From positions 3,362,001 to 3,426,000 of the forward strand of contig NC_060117.1 in the NCBI RefSeq assembly GCF_021155765.1: a DNA stretch of 64,000 nucleotides. The letters run 5' to 3'. Each line of letters starts with the position of its first letter. Position 1 is the first letter of the stretch. Origin of the DNA: Diprion similis (lineage: Eukaryota > Arthropoda > Insecta > Hymenoptera > Diprionidae). Under the pieces are notes generated by a model that was not told the origin of the DNA, ran no database searches, and saw only the letters and a program-made list of their open reading frames with translations. Both the position numbers and the translations under genes were made by a program. This document shows positions 23,910-35,288 of the stretch, piece by piece.

Positions 23910-26275
23910 TTACGAATAGTACAATTCTGTGCTCGAATTTTTATCAACGTCGACTTTTGCCCATTGAATACCTCCGGCGGTTTTCAGGTGTTTGTAGATC
24001 TTCTCAGATTCTTCTTCCGGGACCTTGTTTTTCTTGCACCTGGAGAAAGATTTCAGATATCACTAACACTTATCAGACAAAATATGAAGCGTGTGTCTCA
24101 TTATCAGAAGTTGAGATAGAAGTCGGAGTAACCAACCACAAAATGACGACTCGGGGATCTACGTAGTATCTCTTGGTGTTCTTTGAGTCCCACTTCATTT
24201 TCGTCTGTGATCCATCGCGATTACGCCTGGAAATCAACCATCAGCTCGCTCTTTCTTTTTTTCAGAGGGTAATTAACCTGGGAGGAAATACTCACTTCGG
24301 CGGAGTCTTGTCGTTATTATTTGGCATAGCGGTCATAATTTCCACCCCATCACCCACCTCTTTTTTCTTGTGGCTTCCATCAGCTTTTTGATGGTTTAAA
24401 TATTTAGTTACTTCACACAACGCTTTTTTATACAGTACTAATGCGTTTCCCTTGTTTAAATTCTTGGTTGCCTTCTCGAGCTCTTCCTGCATCTTTAGCG
24501 ACGCGTTGTACGTTCTGAAGACCTTTATAGTGAGATCCGGGAATATTTCTTTCAAACGATCGTTCACTTTCTTCGAAGTCATCCTAGGAAAGAGATCTTC
24601 CGATTCACCGTTTTCTTTCAATTCTTGCAAAATCTGGAACACCTTTTCTTCCACTGGATGTTCTTTATTGTATGTAATGCCGGACTTACCTATGAATCAA
24701 AAATTAATTAACCATAACGATTGAAGAACTGAACAGTGGTGATACTAGTCACGTAATATATGCCATTGCCAGCAACATATCTTACCTATAAAATCAAAAA
24801 ACACGAAAAACTTTCCCTCTCTGTTGCTGAGAGTAATGTGGCTTTTTTTTAACGTGCAAACACCTGTTGAGTCTTCCTGATTGCTGGATTCCTCAGTACC
24901 AGCCCTAAATGAAAATTTGTCAAGTATGTACAAAATGACACCTCTCTGTTGTTCATCTAAAACACTGCTATCCAAATCGCTCCGATACTGTTGCCGAACT
25001 TTCTCGATATTCTTCGAAAGTTCTACTGCGCAGCCAAATTTTTTTCGACCTTCGACAGACGGATGCAACCTTATGTAATTCCCATCAAATTTCCCGGTTA
25101 CATTATTTCTCCACTTCGCCAGGTATCTCGTCGTCGGCTGATTAATGATCTTGAACCCTTTCTCGTTGAAATTATTCGCCTGATCGCATTCGGATGAACA
25201 ATTTATGGTGACGTCCTCGGGCTTCACCTGCAACGTCAGAAGAAAATAGAGCAGATTGGACCAAACTGTTACCTTTCGCGAAGATAGAATTCTACAGCTC
25301 TCACCCGCTTCATTATCTTTCCAATGTTTTCATTGTTTTTCGATCGAATTCGGAGGCAACATTGAGGTTCCTTGATTTTCCAGTTCCAAAGCTGCTGTCT
25401 CTCTCCGTCGATGGTGCAGTACCCGAACTTCGCCTCATCTTCCTTAGATATTGACTTCTTCTCGTCTACTTTTTCTCGCAAGTGATAACGTATTGGTCCA
25501 AAACAACACTTGGACAAATCAGTTATTCTTTCCTTCTCCGATTCTGTCATCGTATTTTGCCAGTCCTTGAGGAAATTTTTGTCAAAAATTTCCCGCGTTT
25601 CCCTATTTATAACCTTTAACTTATCCAACCTTTTTGCATACAATGTGGCCATCTCTTCAGTCTCCGGTGCCAACTTCATCCTCTCATTGTCGTAATAGAA
25701 ATGAACTCCATCGGGTAAGAGCTCATAATCTGGCGGGAAGTATGGGCCATAATATTCTACGGAAGTCTTCCACAATGGCTCACCTTTCCCTGCTTTCTTT
25801 TGCCTAAAAAACAATAATCTCGATATTAATAGTGCTAATCGTGATGACTTGCAGATTTTCTATTTCAAGATACCATTTTCAATATCACAGCAAGTAAGTG
25901 ATTTATTAGAAAGTAAGTGACTTATTGGAAGACGTCCAAACTGAAATTCTAGCTTACCCTTTACCCACTTCCGGCTTCTTTTCTGTATCATCGTCATTAT
26001 ACGTGGTGTCTGAATCTTCTTCCCTATCATAATCGCTCGTGTCGGATGAATCTTCTTCGCTATCGTCATCACTCGCGATCTCTCGATCTTCTCCAACTGC
26101 GTTGCTTGGTTCTTCAACCCCTTCATCAATATTCTCAAAACGTCAAGTTTCGACTTTAGAATACAGTTTTAACCAGAGGTGTTGGCAGTTTTTCAAAAAT
26201 TATATTCTATAAAATGTTGACAGTCGATGACAGAGATGTTTTAAAAGTTTGGAAATTTCGTACGTTTCTCTTAAA

Positions 26276-26313
<38 letters not shown>

Positions 26314-26769
26314 CTGGCGTTATTTGCAATACATTATTCATTTCATTTACATGAAAGTGGCCGATCCATTCAATCAACGTGACTCTGTATCGTACGGTGC
26401 CAGAACAATATAGCCAAACTCTTTGGCCAGACTCCAATGGCCACGTTCACCACATACTCCAGCTATGACTCAAACACGATACATGAATCAACTGTCATGC
26501 GTGTGCATACAAATGCGTACAAAACCCAATGATGACAATTGCAACATATGAAGATAATCTCTGATAATTCAGGAGCCATTCAATCGATTTCACTCAAATT
26601 TTCTCAAAACGGTCCCACTGACTAAAACTTTCGGTAGTGAAGATTTCATTCAGAAATATCGAATCGTCTTTAACGTGTGAGAGAAGAACGTGTTTTACGT
26701 AGCAAAGAAAAATAAAATATGCAAAACAAAATCTACCTGATTTGATGCGGATGGGCGGGTGTCGCTCAT
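23910..26769 (-). CDS. Divergent type IB DNA topoisomerase (topoisomerase I-like), 7 exons
   Basis: Minus-strand gene with 587 codons before the stop. Exons in coding order: 26769-26737, 26133-25958, 25803-25305, 25227-24786, 24689-24296, 24226-24137, 24039-23910; every junction is GT-AG and all phases agree. Residues 1-69 are short and acidic (runs of Asp, Glu and Ser). From residue 71 the core matches eukaryotic Top1: YYGPYFPPDYELLPDGVHFY, KNFLKDWQ, LSKC, then DVTINCS. All five catalytic residues are present: Arg344 (FSFRAG), Lys385 (FIGKSGITY), Arg442 (KVFRTYNAS), His483 (LNHQK) and Tyr536 (YYVDPR). They correspond to human Arg488, Lys532, Arg590, His632 and Tyr723. The His-to-Tyr spacing is 53 residues against 91 in human, so the coiled-coil linker is cut short. 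It nicks and relaxes DNA through a 3'-phosphotyrosine if active. The divergence suggests a paralogue rather than the housekeeping gene. Exon 1 is the least certain part. Confidence 0.85.
26277..26310. repeat. (CA)17 microsatellite
   Basis: Uninterrupted CA dinucleotide run in the first intron of the topoisomerase-like gene. Confidence 0.95.
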
Positions 26770-28226
26770 GGTTGCTGACGTTGCTGGTATGCAGCTGAGT
26801 GTTACAGGAATGAAATTTCCGTAATGACTGATAACACTTGTGTGAGTTTAACGTGGCTCGCGGCATGCGTCATTAGCGGTCAGGCCGCTAACAACTCTAG
26901 ATAATTGTTTCCCATAAAATATTTCATGCGAGCATTTCTTTCAGCGAGCAAAAAATTCTTACGGATTAATGTGTCGTGTGAGAAATTATGATTCGGTACA
27001 GACTTGAATCGAAAGTGGCGCAAAACATTCAGAAAGCTTATTATTTGAGATTCGAAAATTACCACGATTTATCGAATCGTTTTCCGATTAATCGATTAAT
27101 TGAACTTTTCGATTATTCATTTTTCCAATATCCCATAAATCGTTTAACGACTGTTTTGATTCATAAATGTATTGTGTAGAATCTGCTGACTTTACATTAT
27201 CTAATTGATCGAACTTCCGTTTTTATAATTACATTCCTTCAAATCCATTGTTGATAGCAGAAATATCTCGAGATGCAGTAAAACAAACTGCGAAAAAATA
27301 TTATCCGTACAAATCAATAATAATAATAATAATTTTTTGCAGATAGACTATCAGGTCGTTCAATGAATATAAACATGAGTATAAATATCATCGTTGCATC
27401 ATGCTTCCTAGCGAGTAAATTTTACTCGGCTATCACTCACTGCTCCGTTACCGACCAATGAATTAGCCATTATCATTATTTACAGTTGCAGATTATGACC
27501 AGTCGAGATTATGCCATTTAGATGAAAAACCATGTGTTGGACAAATTGTATTCGAGCACATAAATTGTAATTCTTTTCTCGCACATTATTTGCACATGTG
27601 ATGTACAAAAAGTATATATTTGCATACACGTGACTATTAAATATACCGAAAACAAAAATTTGCATACAATTTCAATGCGCGGCGATATGTAAAATTTATT
27701 TAAATCATGTATGAGGCATGCATACAGGATGTTTCCAAGTAAACGCCAGAGTATTTTGGCTTGCCTATCACTCAGGGCAAAAGTATCGGTATTACAGACC
27801 TACCGAGTTATCGATCGTTAGTGCTTTTAAAGTGCTCACGAGTGAGCTGGAACCGCCTGCATTGCCAAGTTTTATGTCGAGTATCGTATAATTTGCTGAT
27901 ATGAAGATATGATATAATCGTAGAGTTTAACGCGTCCCATGGAGCGATAAGATTCTATAGGAGTAGCAGCTTATTTATCGTCTTTTGCAAATCTCACAGC
28001 ATAGTTATCAGTTGTCAACTAGCCCTATTTTATCTTGGAATACGTTCCGCAACATTTTACCATGTGAGATTTGTGTTCCCGCTAAAACAGCTTTCTACTT
28101 CTCTCCGCCAGATCTGTTACCATCAGATTATATTTCCTCATCTTTTGCTTTTACCAGAGTGTTAGTTGCGCAAAACATAACTTAGAAAGGTGCATGGAAC
28201 CACTGGCACATCAAATAAAAATAGCC
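26770..28226. other. 5' flank of the topoisomerase-like gene and spacer
   Basis: The region just upstream of the minus-strand ATG (26770-26880) may be 5' UTR or promoter; no clear TATA box. The rest is AT-rich with no supportable gene. Confidence 0.4.
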
Positions 28227-28876
28227 CACTATTTTTGATTCGCTTCACAGTTTTTTTTCATACGATTCTTCAGTCTCAAAAAAACAGTCTTCAATTTTTT
28301 CAGATTTTTATCTCAAGTCGTAAATTTTCTACGATTATTTAAACCCATTTAAAAATTAGCATTTTTTTAAATCTCAAAAATCCTACTTTCCATTCCGTTC
28401 ATTTTGACACCTATCCTGCGAAGAGGCGATTTTTTCTTCTAATTTTTTCCAGCACTTCAAACATTTCAAACAAGCAAAACACCATGTTTCAATGTTCCAC
28501 ACATTTTTTGAAAGTTACACAAAATTTTGTTCGACAGAATACAACTGTAAAAATTCTGTACACAATTTTTTATAATGTTTTGAAAACCAACGAAACAGTG
28601 AAACCGGGAGTTTTGTTTGTTCACAATGTTTCAAGTGCCAGAAAAAATTAGAAGAAAAAAACGCCTCATCGCAGGATGGGTATCAAAATAAAACGGAATA
28701 AAAAGCAAGTTTTTTGAGAACTTTTTACTATTCCAAAAAAATGTCTCAATTTCTAGATGGGTTTGAATAATCATAAAAAATTCACGATCCGAGATAAAAA
28801 TCTGACAATTTTTACGAGTGCTTCTTTGAGACGGATGAACGGTATAAAAAAACTGTGAAGCGAATCAAATATAGTG
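28227..28876. repeat. 650-bp foldback / MITE with terminal inverted repeats
   Basis: The ends read CACTATTTTTGATTCGCTTC on the left and, on the opposite strand, CACTATATTTGATTCGCTTC on the right. The arms continue inward imperfectly for about 250-300 bp (for example CCTGCGAAGAGGCGATTTTT against its complement near 28655-28680). There is no open frame. A target-site duplication is not evident. Confidence 0.75.
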
Positions 28877-31800
28877 AGAAATAATCATTGGTTGAGTTGA
28901 CATGGAATGCCCAATATGTATCGAATGCTTTGGAACTTCATCGTTTCGATGGTAATCCTCTGAAAGAAGCTTTGACTGACAGAGAGAAATAACAACAGAA
29001 TAAAAAAGATACAACGAAGCTGTCTATCGTTAATTTCATGATTTTTCTTCATGATGCGAGAACGTAAACTTGACCTCGACGATTAGCTCGATGACTGCGC
29101 TATTCTGGATCGTAAAGAATCGTGCAATTCTACGTCACCACAACATCGTATCGTTCCATCGATCTCAGGAAAATTTATACATTTAACAACAAAGTGGCAG
29201 GACTGTGGTTAGAGACGATTTGCAATTACCAATTGTCAAGTGCTTGGCTGACCATAAACAACTTTTTCCACTTACAACTGAAGCGGTATTCCACGTCTCT
29301 CGTTGATATGGCAAGTGATTAGAGCTAATTCGATACGGACGTGGTAATAATGAGAAAAACTGATAATTCAAAGTATAAGCGCATGGGATAACAGCATCAT
29401 TGTGGTCATGATTTCAATTGAACTGAACACCGCAAGAATAATGATGAAATTAAGGTAAGGAAGCAAAGTAAGATTTACTTAGATCTTAAATCTTTAACTT
29501 TTCTTCAATATTCTAATAACATGTAATTAGATGTTACATTCTCATACACGAAATCTGAAAAAATGTTTATTGATTCTTTGTTTTTTGTTTCACCTTCTCA
29601 GATACTTTTAATAATACAAACGTGATTTGTTTTTTCATTTTTCTTTCAGAGTTTCTCTTCTCTTTTATTTTACAAAACTGGATTACGGATTTTTTTTTTT
29701 TTTTTTTTTTTTTCTTTATCTTGCTATGCTGAGACAAGTCAAAGTTTACGGTTTTCTTTTGACTTATTTTCGCAATATTCTTTGCATTAGATTTTACTGT
29801 TCTACTTTTCTGCACAACGACCGTGTTCCTGGAGAGATTGAATTTCTTCGTAGACTCTTTGAAATCCACGTGGTCATGGGATTTCCACTCTTGTATTTTT
29901 AGCGCGATTATACCACATCCTGAGCAAGTGATTAGATTATAAACTTAACGACTGACACGCTACGTGGGTAATTCACGCCGGCATTTATTCTTAGCCCAAA
30001 AATCAGCAGTGAGATGATATTTCGCTTGTCATTGCCATCGTATTGAAAGAATAAAAAATTACGGTGAAACAAAATACCACGATGCTTATAACGAAAATAA
30101 TAAAAACGAAAACTAATCGTAATTGATGAATGAACCGGAAGTCCGCAAGTATTTATTCGAAGGTAATCGACAACGATTAAGATTAACTGACAGACATGCT
30201 ATGGTGATTAGAAGATTTTGATTAATCGCTCATCATGTTTACACTCATTCAATTAATTTTGTTCTTTTTTTAGCGTTATTTTGCAACCATACAATTCTCT
30301 CTAATAAATCGAATGAACAAGCAAAGTTCAACACTTCACTTAATATTCAACAAGTGAATTCGACACAAGTAAAATAAATAATGAATTAAACATATTTCGA
30401 ACAATGGACGATTGAATAAACAATTCAATTTCTTAGACAGGAGGAAAGTTTTCAAGATTGGGTCAAAGCGTCGAGGTAAGGAAAAAATGTCAAGCTTAAA
30501 AATGAATGTTGAAAAATCAGAGGCTGTTAAAGGATTAAAATTGAGCTTCTCACACAATGTCCGGGTGGCAAGGTGAAGGCACGACTCTAATTATCTCTAA
30601 AGACGAAAAACAAACCGTGAGACAGAGGAACGTAAAGCGATATCGAGTGGGGTGTAACAACAGTACGCAAATGTCAAACTGCGTACATATTTGAACAGTA
30701 GTTTTGCGTTTCATGTTGAACCTTGAGACGAATTTGTCTTACCAGACACGTATTTCATCTTTTTTGCTCGTTACTTGCACTGAGAAACTTCACGGCGTTG
30801 CAGTTTCGTCGCTGAGCGTTATCTCGTCGTGAGACAACAGGTCGAATTCCACTTTCTTAAAGTCTCTGATCTGCTATTGCTGCTTGACTATTTTGGTTTT
30901 ATTTTTTTGTCTATGCATTCGTGTATGTCTACCGAAAAATGTGTTGTTTTCGAATACGTCAAGTTCTTTTCCATAACCCGATTACATGTCCGGGTAACTC
31001 GCGGAAAAATAACTCAAAAGACAAATATCACGGTTAACAAAAATATTCATGTTTTAGTTATTTTGTTGGGATTATTTTTGTTTAGTTATTTTGTGCTGAG
31101 TTCACCGGATATGTAGCGCAAGTTTGAATATAATCATGGTGTCAATATTATTTGAGATGATTCCGCAATACCTGAAATCAGTAATATCGAGAGAAAATTT
31201 CGCAACAGTAATTGGTGGTAGTCGTCAGAAATCCTTTAGGAGTAGCGAAATCTATTTGTAATATTAAGAAATTGCGAGAAATCGTGAAATTTGAAAAATC
31301 GTGAGAAATCACCTTCTATCGACATGATATTCTGCATTATCAATCGTTTTTACTCATGAAAAATCATTGAGGAATAGAAAAATATCTTTCTGATATTACA
31401 AATCATGAGAAATTATATGAAATCTTGGAAATCGTGAGATTAAAAAGTATTCGACATAATAAAATTAAAAATCTTCACAATATGCACTTAAAAATACATT
31501 TGAATTCCTTTTCAATGCATTTTATTTGAATCGTGCAGTCTTAACATAATTTTTTCTCTATAAATTCGTGAGATAAAAACGAAAAACTTCACGAAAAATA
31601 TGATGTTTTATGTTTTTGAGCTATTATTTCGTGATAGAATATAAAAAAAATTTGTGAAAGTCATCGTATACCATTTGAGGTTGATTTTCAACCTTAAGTA
31701 ACTTTTAAACGATTCGACTTGGCGAAAAATCATATCAGATCTTTTTTGAAGATCGTTCAATTTCCTACAAAAAAATATATTCATTTCCACAACACGCTAA

Positions 31801-32195
31801 TTCGTTAGAACGCAAAAAAATTCCAAATATAAAAAACGAAAAACAAAAATCCCGTTTTACGTAAATGGGAAATCAAAAAGCACGAAGAGGCACCCCTTAA
31901 TATTAATATTAAGAGCTCAAACTTGACATAATTTTTTTTTCATCATCTTGCAGGATACTTTCACAGTAACTAAAGAAAACAAAATAGTTTTTCTTTTTTC
32001 GCCCATCCTAATACATACTATTTTGTAGAAAATAATACGAAATGTTTCAATTTCCGTACAAATACGCTGTCGGAGAAATTTTTACCACGGTATTGTGGCT
32101 TTCGACGTATGTCTCCCGTCGTACAGAGCCACGCACATGGACATACAATTGAGTTACAACTCAGGTACCACTTGAACAACGTGGTACGCTGTACA
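28877..32195. other. AT-rich spacer, no gene recognised
   Basis: About 3.3 kb without a supportable exon. It contains a 24-nt T run at 29690-29713 and a cryptically simple stretch at about 31200-31470 built from variants of a short gagaaatcgtgaaa-like unit. The frames at 29567-29869 and 30829-31116 show no family features and have low-complexity or hydrophobic composition expected by chance in AT-rich DNA. Confidence 0.4.
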
Positions 32196-32206
32196 TATAT
32201 ATATAT
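32196..32206 (+). promoter_or_regulatory. TATA-like element, possible T5 promoter
   Basis: TATATATATAT located about 385 bp upstream of the T5 start codon, followed by a less AT-rich stretch suited to a 5' UTR. Position and sequence only. Confidence 0.3.
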
Positions 32207-32590
32207 GAACGCATAGACGAGACTCGGTTTTAAAGCTGCCACAGTCTGTTTGACATCGCATTCGGAATTGCAACAGCGTTCGGGTGACGAGTTAACCCCA
32301 GTTATTATTTATTTATTTTGTTATTAACTACATGAAACATGTTTATTATTTCATGAGTGAGACTTTATATATTGAAAAATGTGTTTTGTCATAGAATTTT
32401 CATATTAATTTTTATTATCTCTTTTGCGAGTGTGATTGTTTTGTTTTTTTTTTAATTTAATTCTTGGCTTTTAAATTAACTGATATTTAACTTTTATTTC
32501 TATTTTCGAAGTGAAATTTAAATTATGCACTGTTGGATTTTTTAAACTGTCTAAGACACATTATTCGACAGTCACGTGAATATCCCGAAG

Positions 32591-35255
32591 ATGTTGCTCA
32601 CGTTGAAAAACTATTGTAAGTAAAGTATTTCCTACACTATTATTTGAATGTTCATTTATTTTGAAGCCTGTAACTGTTTTTGGCTTCATTTTTTCGTTTC
32701 TTTGCAGTAACTGTACCTTAGTTGTAGTTGAACTGCGTTTTATACGGTACTTTAAACTGTTTTGAATTTTTTGCAATTATCTTTTCGTTTGCACGATTCA
32801 CAATTTCTCTCTTTTTTAATATATGAATAAATAAACAAATTTACAAGTACGTGAGGCCTGATAAACTCTGTTGATTTTATCTTGAATTTATTTCATTTTA
32901 ATAGTAATAAGAAGAAAAAGAAGATAAATTTATTACACAATTCGGTTCACGTAACGATTCTTTCGTTTCGTTCATTCCTTTGACCACGATTTTATTAAAT
33001 AGTATTTTCTGTTTTCTCTCTGCAATCCAAAGAGTTATTTTGCATTTTTCTTCGCCAATTTCAGTGCAATTTTTTATATTCTTACTTTAATGTTTACGTA
33101 GGTACTGATTTTTCTTTTCTAATTTGTAAAATTCATCAACGTCACAGCAATCAGCCAATATTTCAACATTTCTTTCATTTCGTTCGTGTAACGCCGATTT
33201 TTTATCGTCAACTGTTGAAATATTACTCACGCGTTAGCTTCCAAACAAATTTTTCTACCTTCCAGGTGATGAATGCAGTAGACGAAACGTCGTAATTGAG
33301 ATTACATAACGCTGCCAGTCGACAATTACGACGTAACAGATGATTGTTTTGTCAGGAAGTCGCGTCATCCTTTTTTCTAGTCTCCTTAGACAAAAGTTTC
33401 GTACGAATCACTGAGTTTTCAAATATTTTCAAAACAATTTAACGATGCAGTTGAAACTTGAGTTGTACTTAGAAATTAAAGATTTAAAAATCGTTAAAAG
33501 TCTATCGAAGCTTGATTGAAAAAATTTACCGAATTGAAGTCAATTAAAAAGTAATTGAAAAATAATCAATTCACCATAAATTTACATATAAACGATATAA
33601 ATTTATATTAGACTCGCGTTCACCAAACGTTCAAATCAGTTTCTAAAAACGCTAACAGGATTCTATTCATAACGATCATTTCTGCTACTCATACCGTTAC
33701 AAACGTACGCATTTAAAATTCGCGATTAAAACTTACGTTTAACTAATCTTGTAAGCATTCTCAGAACTGATTTAAATACGTGGCGAGAACGCAAGTCTCG
33801 TCGTATTACGCACTGTAAAGCCGTTCAATGCAGAACGAGAATAAAGGCCATAACATATGTTCGTAATTAGAATTGAATTTCAACCTCAATAAGCGATGAA
33901 TCATTAACGCGAATGAATGTTTCGTGTGTTTTCAAACCAATGAGATAAAATATTCTATTTTTGCCCAAGAAGTTCCGATTCACACAGATTCTCGAATTTG
34001 ACTCGATCTTTTCCATAATTTCACTCATAATTTAACGAACTTAGTTTATTTTATTTTTTATCGTTTCATGAATTTCAAACATACATTCTGTCAATGAAAA
34101 TAGGATCTAAAATTCTTTAAAAAACATTGAACGTTATTTGAAATATTTAAAGAATTGAAAAAAAAAATCTTTGAGACATTTTTGAAAACTTGGCAATATT
34201 TCAATTAAAATAATTATCACCTATATTTTAATAGATCGATAAAAAAAATCTATCAAAATCGTCAATTACGCTCTCTCGTTCAGTTTTGTTGCATAGAAAA
34301 TGTGAAAATTTACTTATTGTTACTCAATGTTTTGGTTGATTGTTATTTTAATTATTTATTAATTTTTTTTTCTTTGTGCTATTTCCATCACGTTTCTACT
34401 TATCCTTTGTACAATTTGTCAAATGAATTATCAGTCTGACCACTTATTTCCACGAATGTATTTCTGATTCAGAATCGCAATGGCATTGTTCAGATAACTC
34501 TACTAATATCGCCTTGTGGTTAATACCATTAACCTCGTCTGTTTTTCACACGGACATTCCAGACAGATAAGCAATTACTCATGTTGTATATCCCAAGTCG
34601 TACATCCCGGCTGAAAGTAATTTCCTCCATCGATACAAGGGCATTGTCAACTCCGTATGATAAGTCATTGGCCTTTGGGTTTAATAATCCTTTATTCTAT
34701 TGCCTACAATTGAATATATCAGTCGTGGTAGAGTATAGATGAATTTTCTTTTCTTCTAAAACGTTGATAACATTGAATAGAAAAGAAAAAATGGAAAAAA
34801 AAAAACATAAAACAAAAAACAAACAACAACAACAACCGCCTTGCAGATATTCAGTCAACACCGATATATGCCGAAAAGATAAAAGGACAGGCCTCGACTT
34901 TGTCCCTGACCCACTATCTCCTTGGGAAGAAAAAATCCGCATAAATCCAGAAATAAATTAATGTTGACAGTAAAGCAGGATGCTTGATGCCTAAGTATCG
35001 GATGCCGTGACTGATATGTAGACTGAAATGGTCACGTGAGCACTGATTGTAAATTTGATTTAAATTGTACACATATTTACGTTTCGATGTCTCATGCGGG
35101 ATGAGTGCGTTTAAGGATGACGATCCTTCGTCACAAATCATCATCATCATCATCATCATTCCCATCAAGAAAAAAATTTCAACTCACCAGTCGGTCATTC
35201 CCACTTCACGAGAGTTGACGAAGGTTAATCAAGTTTGCGTGTGAATTACAACAGT

Positions 35256-35288
<33 letters not shown>

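Noticed and set aside
25860-26138. A minus-strand frame of basic residues at the start of the topoisomerase-like gene
   Set aside because: The correct frame of this exon is the acidic one, which alone joins in phase to the next exon (residue 70 split across the junction).
30829-31116. A 95-residue frame with a hydrophobic C-terminus
   Set aside because: No homologous copy, no splice or promoter context, and hydrophobic runs are expected by chance in T-rich DNA.
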